From Saccharopolyspora aridisoli (lineage in GTDB: Bacteria; Actinomycetota; Actinomycetes; Mycobacteriales; Pseudonocardiaceae), in contig NZ_SMKV01000001.1 of NCBI RefSeq assembly GCF_004348445.1, forward strand, positions 1-64,000: a stretch of 64,000 nt of DNA, in the 5' to 3' direction. This document shows positions 41,451 to 51,005 of the stretch, piece by piece. The translations under genes and the position numbers were made by a program. The notes under the pieces were generated by a model, which was given only the letters and a program-made list of their open reading frames with translations, had not been told where the DNA came from and did no database searches. Each line of letters opens with the position of its first letter. The first letter of the stretch is position 1.

Positions 41451-42710
41451 TCAGGGATTGCGCGGGGTGAAGTCTTGTCGTTCGAGGGCTAGGGCGACGA
41501 GGACTCCTGCGAGCAGGCCCCAGAACGCGGAGTTGATGTTCAGCGGGCTCACGCCTGAGACGGTGACGAGGAAGGCGAGCAGGGCGCCTAGGGTGAAGTT
41601 CGTGCTGAACGCCGTGACGAAGGCGCCCTGCAAGGCGCGGAGCATGGCCAGGCCTCCCAGCACGGCGATGAACGCCGGGGGTGTGGCCAGCATGGAGCTG
41701 ACGAACGCCGGGGCGAACATGCCGACGACGATCGCGCCGAGCCCGCACACGATGCCCGCCGTGTATTGGCGGGAGCGTTCGGTGGAGGCGACCAGGAGCG
41801 CGTTGGTCGGGCCGGTGAGGCAGGTCGAGACCGCGCCGACCGCGGCGGCCGGCAACGACCAGAGCCCGCACAGGACCGCTGCCACGTTCGTCGGCGGGTT
41901 GTGACCTGCCTGCTTGAGAACCGCTGTGCCCTGGCCGTTCTGGACCACCAGGACCGTGATCGCCAGCGGCACGACGAGCTCGGTGATCGCCCGCCAGGAG
42001 AACTCCGGGGTCTGCAGCATCGGCTGGGCGAGCCATCCCGTGCTGTCCAGGGCGAACCGGCCCGACGCGCCGACGGCGAGGGCACCGGCGGCCAGTGCGC
42101 CGAGGATCGGCGGCACCAGCCGTCCCGCGCGGGGAATTGCGCTCAGCAGCGCGAAGACCGCGATCATCGGTAGGGCGACGCTCACGTCCGACCCGGTCGC
42201 GGTGACGAGGTCGAGCCCGAAACGGAGGAACACCCCGGCCACCATCGCCATCACGATCGGCATCGGCAAGGCGGCCATGATCGTGCGCACCCAGCCCGTG
42301 AGGCCGATCGCGAGGATCAGCAGCGCGGTCACGACGAAGGCGCCCAGGACCTCCGGCCAGCTCAGGTGGTTCAGCGACGCGCCGACCACCACGGTGCCCG
42401 GGATGGTCCAGAAGAACGCCAGCGGCTGCCGGTAGACCCAGGACGCGATGGCGGTGAGGATGCCGTTGAGGAAGAACACCCCGAACACCCACGACGCCAG
42501 CTGCGCCGAGCTGAGACCGCCGTGGGTGCCCGCCGAGAGGATCACGGCGATCGGGCCGGTGGCCGAGAAGACGAGACCGACCACCCCGCCCGCGACCGAC
42601 GCCCCGCTCAGATCCCGCAGCACCTGGCGCGGCCCGGCAGGGGTGGGGCGTTCGAACCGTTCCTGGTGGACCGGCTTCTCGGTGTCGACGTCGTCGAGCG
42701 TGCTGGTCAC
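41451..42710 (-). CDS. benE: Benzoate/proton symporter BenE
   Basis: A 419-residue carrier with 11-12 membrane segments. It matches BenE: GVVGLVFSATGPIAVILSAG, FWTIPGTVVVGASLNH, VLVVQNGQGTAVLKQAGHNPPTN, and TGPTNALLVAS. It imports benzoate for the BenABCD pathway encoded beside it. The GTG at 42710 behind AGGGGGA is chosen. A strong hairpin separates it from catC, so it may have its own promoter. Confidence 0.93.
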   Translation of the reverse strand: MTSTLDDVDTEKPVHQERFERPTPAGPRQVLRDLSGASVAGGVVGLVFSATGPIAVILSAGTHGGLSSAQLASWVFGVFFLNGILTAIASWVYRQPLAFFWTIPGTVVVGASLNHLSWPEVLGAFVVTALLILAIGLTGWVRTIMAALPMPIVMAMVAGVFLRFGLDLVTATGSDVSVALPMIAVFALLSAIPRAGRLVPPILGALAAGALAVGASGRFALDSTGWLAQPMLQTPEFSWRAITELVVPLAITVLVVQNGQGTAVLKQAGHNPPTNVAAVLCGLWSLPAAAVGAVSTCLTGPTNALLVASTERSRQYTAGIVCGLGAIVVGMFAPAFVSSMLATPPAFIAVLGGLAMLRALQGAFVTAFSTNFTLGALLAFLVTVSGVSPLNINSAFWGLLAGVLVALALERQDFTPRNP

Positions 42711-42731
42711 GAGTCCCCCTCGGGCAGAGGA

Positions 42732-42764
42732 GATGCCGGGCGTCCACAACGGACACCCGGCATC
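42732..42764 (-). terminator. Hairpin downstream of catC
   Basis: GATGCCGGG-C-GTCC (42732-42745) pairs with GGAC-A-CCCGGCATC (42751-42764) around ACAAC, with a single C/A mismatch. It probably ends the catR-catB-catA-catC transcript on the minus strand before benE. Confidence 0.7.
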
Positions 42765-42875
42765 GGTGGAGTCCTGCTGAGAGCTGTTGAGGTGTGCTGC
42801 GGGAGCCGTTGTCAGAAGACCGATCGAGGTTCCGCTACCCGCACCGCCACGCATGGCGACTGCTCAACAGGGACC

Positions 42876-43157
42876 TCAGCCGTCGATCTTGTTCGGGTGC
42901 ACTGCCAGGGGCGTGACCTCGATGTTCATGTACGGGAACAGCGGAAGCCCGGACAGCACGGAGTGCAGCTCGTCGTGGTCGGCGAGGTCGACGACCGAGA
43001 CGTTCGCGTACTCGCCCGCGATCCGCCACAGGTGCGGCCACTTGCCTTCGCGCTGGAGCTCCTGGCTGTACTCCTTCTCCCGCGAGAGGAGGTCGGCGCG
43101 CTCCTCCGGATCGAGGTCCGGCGGGAGGTTCACGTCCATGCGGATGTGGTAGAGCAC
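42876..43157 (-). CDS. catC: Muconolactone delta-isomerase
   Basis: A 93-residue protein, normal for CatC. It starts MLYHIRMDVNLPPDLDPE and contains LQREGKWPHLWRIAGEYANVSVVDL and LSGLPLFPYMNIEVTPLAVHPNKI. It isomerises muconolactone to 3-oxoadipate enol-lactone. The GTG at 43157 follows AGGAGA. It is the last gene of the cat operon. Confidence 0.96.
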   Translation of the reverse strand: MLYHIRMDVNLPPDLDPEERADLLSREKEYSQELQREGKWPHLWRIAGEYANVSVVDLADHDELHSVLSGLPLFPYMNIEVTPLAVHPNKIDG

Positions 43158-43183
43158 GAGTCTGTCTCCTGTGGACTGATCGG

Positions 43184-44029
43184 TCAGGCGGGGTCGAGGA
43201 CGAAGCCGTACTCGATGGTCTCGCCGCCGGGGGCCGGCTTCGGGGCGAGCATCAGCTCGGGCTTGACGGCCGAGGCGATGTCGTCGTCGTTGTGCTCGTC
43301 GCCGGGGAAGTACAGCTGCGCCGTCAGCAGCTCGTGGCCCGGTGCCGACACCTTGACGTGCAGGTGCGCCGGGCGCCACGCGTGCCAGCCGGCGGCGGAG
43401 ATGAGCTTGCCGCAGGCCCCGTCGGTGGGGATCTGGTAGGGAGCCGGGCGGACCGTGCGGATCTCGAAGTTCCCGTCGGCGTCGGTGGTGAACGACGCGC
43501 GCAGGTTCCACTCCGGGAGGTTCGGCGCGAACTGCGAGTAGTAGCCGTCGGCGTCGGCGTGCCACAGCTCCACCTTCGCCCCCGCCAGCGCGGAGCCGTG
43601 GGTGGAGGTGACCTTCCCGGTCCAGGTCAGCGGCGTGCCCGGCTCGTCGTCCCGCATCGGGACCGCTCCGCTGGCGCCCTGTTCGGGGGCGTCCGGGACG
43701 TAGTACGGCCCCTCGATGGTGCCCTTGTTGCCCTCGCGGTGTTCGGTGGCGACCTCCTCGACGACGTGCTCGACCCAGACGTCGAGGAACAGCGGCCACT
43801 CGCCGTCCTCGCCGACGCTGATCAGCCACGCCTTGAGGGCGTTGTACTCGTCGTAGGTCACCTTGTGCTTGCGGATCGTCTCGTGGACGGCCTCCAGCAC
43901 CTCGCGGGCGAGCGTGCTGACGCGCTCGGGCGGCGTGCCCTCCACGCCGACCAGCTTGTCGCTCTTGAACCGCTCGGTCGCGTTGGCGCCGGAAGCGGCG
44001 GCGGTGGCCGAGTCAGAAGCGGTGGTCAT
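43184..44029 (-). CDS. catA: Catechol 1,2-dioxygenase
   Basis: A 281-residue intradiol dioxygenase. The non-haem Fe(III) ligands are Tyr in IEGPYYVPDAP, Tyr in LWHADADGYYS, and two His in RPAHLHVKVSAPGH. An N-terminal helical dimer domain covers residues about 25-115. It cleaves catechol to cis,cis-muconate. The ATG at 44029 follows GAGGAGGAT; 25 nt separate it from catB. Confidence 0.97.
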   Translation of the reverse strand: MTTASDSATAAASGANATERFKSDKLVGVEGTPPERVSTLAREVLEAVHETIRKHKVTYDEYNALKAWLISVGEDGEWPLFLDVWVEHVVEEVATEHREGNKGTIEGPYYVPDAPEQGASGAVPMRDDEPGTPLTWTGKVTSTHGSALAGAKVELWHADADGYYSQFAPNLPEWNLRASFTTDADGNFEIRTVRPAPYQIPTDGACGKLISAAGWHAWRPAHLHVKVSAPGHELLTAQLYFPGDEHNDDDIASAVKPELMLAPKPAPGGETIEYGFVLDPA

Positions 44030-44054
44030 GGGATCCTCCTCGATTCGTGGTGGG

Positions 44055-45158
44055 TCAGGAGTCCTGGCGGTAGTGCCGGAGCTTGTCGGGATCGAGTTCG
44101 GCGCCGAGACCGGCGCCGGGTCGGACGGTGAGCTCACCGTCGCTGATGCGCAGCGGCTCGGCCAGCAGGTCGTCGCTCATGTCCAGGAAGTTGGACAACT
44201 CGCCGGCCCGGCGGGAGGTCAGCGAGTAGGCGGCGCCGAAGGCCACGCTGCACAGGGAACCGAGCTGGCCGTCGATCTGGTTGCCCATCACGACCTCCAG
44301 CCCGAGCCCTTCGGCCAGGTGGTGGGTGCGCTGGGAGCGGGTGAACCCGGTCCGCGCGGTCTTGATGCTCACGGCCGTGGCCGAGCCGCCGAGGATCTCG
44401 CGGGTGACGTCCGCGGGGGAGACGGCGGATTCGTCGGCGATGAACGGCACGTCGAGCTGCTGCACCAGCCAGCGCCGTCCGAGAACGTCGTCGGCCGGGC
44501 ACAGCTCCTCGGCGAAGAGCAGGTCGAGGTCGGCCATCTCCTTCATGGCGCGCGCGGACTCGGCGGCCGTCCAGCCCCGGTTCCCGTCGACGTAGAGCTC
44601 TACGGAGTCGCCGAGCCCTTCGCGCAGCGCGCGCACCACGGCGGTGTCCAGGAACACCGGGCGGCGACCGACCTTGACCTTGAACGTCGTGATTCCGTAG
44701 CTGTCGCGCATCTTCTCGGCCTCGGCCAGCATCGCGGCCGGCTCGTCGAAGCCGAGCATGTGCGACACCCGCATCCGGTCGGTGAAGCCGCCGAGCAACT
44801 CGGTCACCGACACGTCGAGGCCGCGGCCGAGCGCGTCCCAGATCGCCATGTCGATGGCCGACTTCGCGGTCGGGTTCCCCACGGTGCGCCCGAGCCGGGC
44901 GTGCGCGGTCTCGCGTTCCAGCAGGCTCAGGCCCACCAGCTGCGGAGCGAAGATCGAGTCGATGACGGCGACGATGCCGGCCTGGGTCTCGCCGTAGGTG
45001 AACGGCCGGGGCGGAGCCTCGGCAACGCCGACGATCCCGTCGTCGGTGTGCACCCGCACCAGCACGTGCTCGGCGGCGTGCACCTCGCCGGAGGCGAAGC
45101 GCAGCGGCTTGCGGTACGGGATGGCGAACGGGATCGCTTCCACCTGGGTGATCTTCAT
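44055..45158 (-). CDS. catB: Muconate cycloisomerase
   Basis: A 367-residue enolase-superfamily enzyme. The catalytic KVKVG lysines and metal ligands in YVDGNRGW, FAEELCP and FIADESAV are readable, with the C-terminal MGNQIDGQLGS. It converts cis,cis-muconate to muconolactone. Its ATG overlaps the stop codon of the LysR gene (ATGA). Confidence 0.95.
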   Translation of the reverse strand: MKITQVEAIPFAIPYRKPLRFASGEVHAAEHVLVRVHTDDGIVGVAEAPPRPFTYGETQAGIVAVIDSIFAPQLVGLSLLERETAHARLGRTVGNPTAKSAIDMAIWDALGRGLDVSVTELLGGFTDRMRVSHMLGFDEPAAMLAEAEKMRDSYGITTFKVKVGRRPVFLDTAVVRALREGLGDSVELYVDGNRGWTAAESARAMKEMADLDLLFAEELCPADDVLGRRWLVQQLDVPFIADESAVSPADVTREILGGSATAVSIKTARTGFTRSQRTHHLAEGLGLEVVMGNQIDGQLGSLCSVAFGAAYSLTSRRAGELSNFLDMSDDLLAEPLRISDGELTVRPGAGLGAELDPDKLRHYRQDS

Positions 45159-46063
45159 GAACCGGCCTCTGCTGGTGGTCGTGCGGACGGGAAGACGTCC
45201 TCCAGTTCGGCGAGGACGGTGTTGACCAGGGGTGAGCTCGTTTCGCGGTGCCAGGCCAGCGCCAGCTCGACGGTCGCCGCACCGGCGAGGTCCCGGAACA
45301 CCACTCCGGCCAGCGGCAACGAGCGCGCCGAAGCCGGAACGACCCCGACGCCCAGACCGCCCGCGACGAGCGCGAGCAGTGCTGCGGTGCCCGGGGCCTG
45401 GTGCTGCTGGTCCGGGGTGAACCCGGCGTCCCGGCAGCTGCGCAGCACCGCCGCGTGCACGACGGAGTTGCGCCCGTCGTAGGTCACCAGCGGCTCGGTT
45501 CGCAGATCGGTCGTGGCCACCACGGGCTCGACCGCCAGCCGGTGGTCTGCCGGCACCGCCAGCACCAGCGGCTCCACCTCGATCACGCGGTAGTCGATGT
45601 CGTCACCAGTCACCGGCGGCCGGAGCACGCCGATGCCCAGCGAACCGTCGCGCAGTTGCTCGCACTGCTCGGCGGTGAGGAGTTCGGGGTGCACTTCCAG
45701 CTCGACCTGCGGAACGCGCTGGGCCAGCGCCCGGGCGAGGTGCGGCAGGTGGGAGAACGCGGCCGTGCCGGTGAACCCGACCCGCACGAGCCCGAGCTTC
45801 CCCTCTCCGATGCGCTGCACCCCGCGCACCCCGGCGTCCACGGCGGAGAGCACGCGCTGGGCCTCGCCCAGGAAGAACTCGCCTGCCGGGGTCACCCGGA
45901 CCTGCCGGGTCGTGCGGGCCAGCAGTGCGACGCCGAGCTCGTCCTCGAGCTGGCGGACGGTGTGCGAGAGCGCGGGCTGGGCGATGTGCAGCTGCTCGGC
46001 GGCGCGTCCGAAGTGGCACGTCTCAGCCACGGTGACGAAGTAGCGCAGGTGGCGAAGCTCCAC
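45155..46063 (-). CDS. LysR-family regulator of the cat operon
   Basis: A 302-residue LysR protein. HTH at residues 1-60 (MELRHLRYFVTVAETCHFGRAAEQLHIAQPALSHTVRQLEDELG), then an effector domain. CatR/BenM proteins of this type sense cis,cis-muconate or benzoate. Unusually for CatR it is the first gene of the catB-A-C transcript rather than divergent from it; it is divergent from benA. The GTG start has GGAGGAGG upstream. Confidence 0.92.
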   Translation of the reverse strand: MELRHLRYFVTVAETCHFGRAAEQLHIAQPALSHTVRQLEDELGVALLARTTRQVRVTPAGEFFLGEAQRVLSAVDAGVRGVQRIGEGKLGLVRVGFTGTAAFSHLPHLARALAQRVPQVELEVHPELLTAEQCEQLRDGSLGIGVLRPPVTGDDIDYRVIEVEPLVLAVPADHRLAVEPVVATTDLRTEPLVTYDGRNSVVHAAVLRSCRDAGFTPDQQHQAPGTAALLALVAGGLGVGVVPASARSLPLAGVVFRDLAGAATVELALAWHRETSSPLVNTVLAELEDVFPSARPPAEAGS

Positions 46064-46096
46064 GGCGGGCCTCCTCCCTCGTCCTCGTCACCGACC

Positions 46097-46113
46097 TTCC
46101 TCACGGTAAGGAA
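46097..46113. promoter_or_regulatory. Candidate LysR-type operator
   Basis: TTCCTCACGGTAAGGAA is a dyad (TTCCT/AGGAA) of LysR-box size, 33 bp before the LysR gene start, fitting autoregulation of the catR-B-A-C transcript. Confidence 0.45.
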
Positions 46114-46224
46114 CGCTCTCATCGAAGACAAAGACTTGGTTGTGCTCGATTGATAAACAGCGTGGATGAACAGCACCCTAAGCCAGGTCTGGGTATTTGC
46201 CTGGTGTGACCGCTACCACGAGGT

Positions 46225-46243
46225 GTCATGGTTCCCAGTCATG
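46225..46243 (+). promoter_or_regulatory. Direct GTCATG repeats before benA
   Basis: GTCATG occurs at 46225-46230 and 46238-46243, 13 bp apart, about 62-80 bp before the benA ATG. It could be a site for an activator such as the LuxR-type regulator encoded downstream. The evidence is weak. Confidence 0.25.
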
Positions 46244-46304
46244 CCACCGCGGCCAGGTGTCGCCGCTGGGCCGATCAAAGTCGATCTGGGCCGTTGGAGG
46301 ATCC

Positions 46305-47669
46305 ATGACCGAGATGCTGAACCACGTGTCCGCCGTCGTCGCAGACGCTGTCGTAGAAGACCGCGAGGCCGGGGTGTACCGGGCCAATCGCCGCATCTTC
46401 ACCGACGAGGAGATCTTCGAACTCGAGATGAAGCACATCTTCGAGGGGAACTGGATCTACCTCGCCCACGAGAGCCAGCTGCCGAACCCGGGTGACTACT
46501 TCACGACCTACATCGGCCGCCAGCCCGTGGTGATCACCCGCGACAAGGACGGCGAGCTGCACTGCCTGATCAACGCCTGCGCTCACCGCGGTGCGATGAT
46601 CTGCCGCCGCAAGGCCGACAACCGGAGCACGCTGACGTGCCCGTTCCACGGCTGGACGTTCCGCAACGACGGCAAGCTGCTCAAGGTCAAGGACCCCGAC
46701 GGCGCCGGCTACCCGGACTCGTTCGACACCGGCGGCTCGCACGACATGACCAAGGTCGCCCGCTTCGACTCCTACCGCGGCTTCCTGTTCGGCAGCCTCA
46801 ACCCTGACGTGGCGCCGCTGAGCGAGCACCTGGGCGACACCACCAAGGTCATCGACATGCTCGTCGACCAGTCCCCGGACGGGCTGGAGGTGCTGCGCGG
46901 CGCGTCGACCTACACCTTCGACGGCAACTGGAAGGTGCAGGCCGAGAACGGCGCCGACGGCTACCACGTCACCGCCACGCACTGGAACTACGCGGCGACC
47001 ACCGCCCGGCGCGGCACGGGCGAGTCCAAGAACAGCACCAAGACCCTCGACGCGGGCAGCTGGGGCAAGTCCGGCGGTGGCTACTGGTCCTACCCGAACG
47101 GCCACCTGTGCCTGTGGACGTGGGCCGGCAACCCGCAGGACCGTCCCCTGTGGGACCGCATGGACGAGCTCAAGGAGCAGTTCGGCGAGGCCAAGGGCGA
47201 GTTCATGGTTCGCGGCTCCCGCAACCTGTGCCTGTACCCCAACGTGTACCTGATGGACCAGTTCTCCACGCAGATCAGGCACTTCCGGCCGATCGCGCCG
47301 GACAAGACCGAGGTCACCATCTACTGCATCGCCCCCAAGGGCGAGAGCGCCGAGGCGCGGGCCTGGCGGATCCGCCAGTACGAGGACTTCTTCAACGCCT
47401 CCGGCATGGCCACTCCCGACGACCTGGAGGAGTTCCGCTCCTGCCAGCTCACCTTCCGCGCCAGCGCCGCTCCGTGGAACGACATGAGCCGCGGTGCCGA
47501 GCACTGGCTCACCGGTCCCGACGAGGTCGCCGAGGCCCTCGACATGCCGGGCGTGATCTCGGCGGGCAAGAAGAACGAGGACGAGGGCCTCTACCCGGTT
47601 CAGCACGGCTACTGGCAGCAGACCATGCAGGCCGCCATCGCCGCCGAACGCGCCGCCGAATCCCAGTGA
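46305..47669 (+). CDS. benA: Benzoate 1,2-dioxygenase, large subunit
   Basis: A 454-residue Rieske oxygenase alpha subunit. The [2Fe-2S] ligands are in [11 protein letters not shown] and CPFHGW. Mononuclear iron ligands are in [16 protein letters not shown] plus a later Asp. With BenB and the reductase it makes the cis-diol of benzoate. The ATG at 46305 follows TTGGAGGATCC. It heads the ben operon. Confidence 0.96.
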   Translation: MTEMLNHVSAVVADAVVEDREAGVYRANRRIFTDEEIFELEMKHIFEGNWIYLAHESQLPNPGDYFTTYIGRQPVVITRDKDGELHCLINACAHRGAMICRRKADNRSTLTCPFHGWTFRNDGKLLKVKDPDGAGYPDSFDTGGSHDMTKVARFDSYRGFLFGSLNPDVAPLSEHLGDTTKVIDMLVDQSPDGLEVLRGASTYTFDGNWKVQAENGADGYHVTATHWNYAATTARRGTGESKNSTKTLDAGSWGKSGGGYWSYPNGHLCLWTWAGNPQDRPLWDRMDELKEQFGEAKGEFMVRGSRNLCLYPNVYLMDQFSTQIRHFRPIAPDKTEVTIYCIAPKGESAEARAWRIRQYEDFFNASGMATPDDLEEFRSCQLTFRASAAPWNDMSRGAEHWLTGPDEVAEALDMPGVISAGKKNEDEGLYPVQHGYWQQTMQAAIAAERAAESQ

Positions 47670-47695
47670 CCCCCTCTGCGCCAGGAGAGTTCCCG

Positions 47696-48226
47696 ATGAC
47701 CGTCCACGCCGACGCCACCGCCACCACCACCGGAAAGCCGATCACCCAGCAGGACATCGAGCAGTTCCTCTACCGCGAAGCCCGCTACCTCGACGACCGC
47801 GAGTTCGAGAAGTGGCTGGAGTGCTACGCCGACGACGTCGTCTACTGGATGCCCTCGTGGGGCGACGACGACCTGCTCACCGAAGATCCGCAGACCGACA
47901 TCTCGTTGATCTACTACCCGAACAAGGGCGGCCTGGAGGACCGGGTGTTCCGCATCCGCACCGAGCGCTCCAGCGCCACCTCGATCCCGGAACCGCGCAC
48001 CAGCCACAACATCAGCAACGTCGAGCTGATCGAGCGCCGCGGCGACATCGTGGACGTGCGCTTCAACTGGCACACCATGTACTTCCGGTACAAGACCGTG
48101 GACCCCTACTACGGGACGTCGTTCTACACCATCGACTTCTCCGGCCCGGCGCCGCTGATCCGCCGGAAGACCGTGGTGCTCAAGAACGACTACATCCACC
48201 ACGTCGTCGACGTGTACCACATCTGA
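47696..48226 (+). CDS. benB: Benzoate 1,2-dioxygenase, small subunit
   Basis: A 176-residue ring-hydroxylating dioxygenase beta subunit (SnoaL-like fold): EQFLYREARYLDDREFEKWLECYADDVVYWMP, and SHNISNVELIERRGDIVDVRFNWHTMYFRYK. It is structural, giving the alpha3-beta3 enzyme. An AGGAGAG site precedes the ATG at 47696. Confidence 0.96.
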   Translation: MTVHADATATTTGKPITQQDIEQFLYREARYLDDREFEKWLECYADDVVYWMPSWGDDDLLTEDPQTDISLIYYPNKGGLEDRVFRIRTERSSATSIPEPRTSHNISNVELIERRGDIVDVRFNWHTMYFRYKTVDPYYGTSFYTIDFSGPAPLIRRKTVVLKNDYIHHVVDVYHI

Positions 48227-48237
48227 GCGAGGCGGCC

Positions 48238-50889
48238 ATGACCCACCAAGTCGCGCTGTCCTTCGAGGACGGTGTCACCCGGTTCATCACGTGCGCTCCC
48301 GACCAGACCGTGGCCGACGCGTCCTACCGGCAGCGCATCAACATCCCGCTGGACTGCCGGGACGGCGCCTGCGGCACGTGCAAGGCGTTCTGCGAGTCCG
48401 GTGAGTACGACGGCGGGACCTACATCGACGACGCGCTGACCTCCGACGAGGCCGAGCGCGGCTACGTGCTGCCGTGCAGCATGTCCCCGAAGTCGGACCT
48501 GGTCTTGCGCATCGCGAGCACCTCGGCCGTGGCCAAGACGCAGGCGGCGACCTACCCCGCGACGCTCACCGCGCTCGAACGGCTCTCGCCGACCACGGTG
48601 TCGGTCACGCTGAAGACGCCGGACCGCGACAAGCTCGCGTTCCTGCCCGGCCAGTACGTCAACATCGCGGTGCCCGGCACCGACCAGACGCGGTCGTACT
48701 CCTTCAGCAGCGCTCCCGACGAGGAGCACCTGAGCTTCCTGGTCAAGATCACCCCGGGCGGGGTGATGTCGGAGTACCTCACCGAGCGCGCGAAGCCCGG
48801 CGACGAGTTGTCGTTCACCGGCCCGCACGGGAGCTTCTTCCTGCGCGAGACCGACCGCCCGGTGCTGCTGCTGGCCGGTGGCACCGGGCTCGCGCCGATC
48901 CTGTCGATCCTGCGCACGATGCGGGCGTGCGGGTCGAAGCGCCCCGCGCACCTGATCTACGGCGTGACGACCGACGACGACCTCGTCGAGACCGACGCGG
49001 TGAACGAGCTCGCGGCCGACATCGACAACCTCACCTGGGACTACTGCGTCGCCGATCCGGACAGCGCAGCGCCCAACAAGGGCTACGTCACCAAGCTGAT
49101 CCAGGACGAGCACCTGCACGGCGGCGACGTCGCGGTGTACCTGTGCGGACCTCCGCCGATGGTGGAGGCGGTGCGCGAGCACTTCGCCGACGGCGGGTTC
49201 GAGCCGACCGGCTTCTACTACGAGAAGTTCGCCCTCGCCGCCACCGGGACTCCGGAACCGGCGCCCGAACCCGCTGAGGAGCCCGAGCCGGGACCGGAAC
49301 CGGGACCATCCGCCCAGGTGGAACCCGAACCCGGACCTGAGCTCGCTCCGGGCGGGTGCCCCGGTGGGAGCCGGGAGGTCGCCGGGCAAGACCTCTTCCC
49401 GGACGTCTCGATCCCGCCTCTGCACGCCGGGTTCGCGCGGTCGGCGGGGGAGGAGACGGTCACCGCGAGCCAGATCGCCGGGCAGCGGATCTGGCAGGGC
49501 ACCGGCAGCGGTAGCCGTGCCCTCGATCCCGGTGCGGCGCTGATCGACAACGCCGAGGCCCGATCCATCGCCGGGCAGGAGTTGCTGTCCCCGCAGACCG
49601 ACCTCGAACCGCTGTCCGCACCCGCGCCCGGCGGGTACGAGATCGGCGAGGAGCACCCGTCGGTGCACGAGTCGGACGCGGTGTTCGAGGCCCGCCAGGC
49701 GCTGGAACTGGGCGCGCTCGAACTCACCATCGGCAGGCTCACCTCGCAGCAGCTGGCGGGCTACCGGCTGCTCGCCGAGTCCGCCGTGCCCTACGTCGAG
49801 GGCGACCGGTTCGTGGACGCCGCCGAGTACACCGAGACCAACGCGGCCTTCCACGACTACCTGTTCACCCTCACCGGCAACGAGCACCTCCTGCAGGCCT
49901 ACCGCGCGCTCGGCGTGAAGGGCTACATGGAGACGACGCTGCGCAACGCGACCTGGTGCCACCCGCGCTGCGCGCAGGACCACCTCGACATCGTCAGCGC
50001 CTTCGAGGCGGGAGACCGCACGACCGCTCGCCAGCTGATCGCCGAGCACGCGGATCGTTCGAAGGTCACCACGCGGCGGGCCATTGCCGACGCCGAGCCG
50101 GCGAAGCGGCCGCGGTTCATCACCCCGGGACGCTTCGACGGCAAGGTCGTCGTCGTGACCGGCTCGGCCCAGGGCATCGGGGAGTGGACCGCCCGCCGGG
50201 TCGCGGCCGAGGGCGGCGATCTCGTGCTCGCCGACCGGTCGGCGCTCGTCGAGGACCTGGCCCGGGAGCTGGCGGGCGTGCCCGTGGTCGCCGACCTGGA
50301 GACCTGGGAAGGCGCGCAAGCGGTGGTGGACGCGGCGATCGCTCGCCACGGCCGCGTCGACGTGCTGATCAACAACGTCGGGGGTGCGATCTGGTTCAAG
50401 CCGTTCACCGAGTTCACCCCGGAGCAGATCGAGGCCGAGCTGCGCCGGTCGCTGCTGACGACGCTGTTCACCTGCCGAGCAGTGCTGCCCTCGATGAGCG
50501 AGCGCGGCACCGGTGTGATCGTCAACGTCTCGTCCGCCGCCACGCGCGGCGTCCACCGCATCCCGTACTCGGCGGCCAAGGGCGGCATCAACGCTGTCAC
50601 CGCGTCGCTGGCCCTGGAGTGCGCTGACTCGGGCATCCGCGTGGTCGCCACGGCTCCCGGCGGGACGGAGGCGCCACCTCGGCGGATCTCGCGCGGAGGG
50701 TCCGCGCTGGAGACGGACGAGGAACGCGCCTGGTTCCAGGCCCACATCGACCAGACCGTGAGCACCTCGCTGATGAAGCGCTACGGCACGCTGGACGAGC
50801 AGGCCGCGGCGATCGCCTTCCTCGCCTCCGACGAGGCGTCCTACATCACCGGCAGCGTCCTGCCGGTCGCAGGCGGCGACCTCGGTTGA
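48238..50889 (+). CDS. BenC-FCD-BenD fusion: dioxygenase reductase, GntR-type FCD domain, cis-diol dehydrogenase
   Basis: One uninterrupted frame of 883 residues. Residues 1-95 form a plant-type ferredoxin with Cys40, Cys45, Cys48 and Cys80. Residues 100-335 are a FAD/NAD reductase (RSYSFSS 152-158, GGTGLAP 214-220, CGPPPM 303-308). Residues 339-370 are a Pro/Glu linker. Residues 371-475 carry three AGQ-centred repeats. Residues 478-610 are an FCD domain with metal-type His539, His582 and His604 but no winged HTH. Residues 631-883 are an SDR (TGSAQGIGEW, Tyr777, Lys781) matching BenD. The enzyme would reduce BenAB and oxidise the benzoate cis-diol to catechol. No internal stop codon or frameshift is seen. 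Confidence 0.92.
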   Translation: MTHQVALSFEDGVTRFITCAPDQTVADASYRQRINIPLDCRDGACGTCKAFCESGEYDGGTYIDDALTSDEAERGYVLPCSMSPKSDLVLRIASTSAVAKTQAATYPATLTALERLSPTTVSVTLKTPDRDKLAFLPGQYVNIAVPGTDQTRSYSFSSAPDEEHLSFLVKITPGGVMSEYLTERAKPGDELSFTGPHGSFFLRETDRPVLLLAGGTGLAPILSILRTMRACGSKRPAHLIYGVTTDDDLVETDAVNELAADIDNLTWDYCVADPDSAAPNKGYVTKLIQDEHLHGGDVAVYLCGPPPMVEAVREHFADGGFEPTGFYYEKFALAATGTPEPAPEPAEEPEPGPEPGPSAQVEPEPGPELAPGGCPGGSREVAGQDLFPDVSIPPLHAGFARSAGEETVTASQIAGQRIWQGTGSGSRALDPGAALIDNAEARSIAGQELLSPQTDLEPLSAPAPGGYEIGEEHPSVHESDAVFEARQALELGALELTIGRLTSQQLAGYRLLAESAVPYVEGDRFVDAAEYTETNAAFHDYLFTLTGNEHLLQAYRALGVKGYMETTLRNATWCHPRCAQDHLDIVSAFEAGDRTTARQLIAEHADRSKVTTRRAIADAEPAKRPRFITPGRFDGKVVVVTGSAQGIGEWTARRVAAEGGDLVLADRSALVEDLARELAGVPVVADLETWEGAQAVVDAAIARHGRVDVLINNVGGAIWFKPFTEFTPEQIEAELRRSLLTTLFTCRAVLPSMSERGTGVIVNVSSAATRGVHRIPYSAAKGGINAVTASLALECADSGIRVVATAPGGTEAPPRRISRGGSALETDEERAWFQAHIDQTVSTSLMKRYGTLDEQAAAIAFLASDEASYITGSVLPVAGGDLG

Positions 50890-51005
50890 CGCCGGTCGGG
50901 GCGGCGGCGAGGAGCGCTTCCGCCCCCTCTCGCACGTGCGGCTGCGCGCCGCCGGTTCGGCCTGAACAGGCCGCTCTTCCTCCTCCGACGAATCGGGAGC
51001 TCCTC

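Noticed and set aside
48190-50745. 851-codon open frame on the minus strand
   Set aside because: It is antisense to the BenC-FCD-BenD fusion; composition is Arg/His/Gly/Val-rich and no domain is recognisable.
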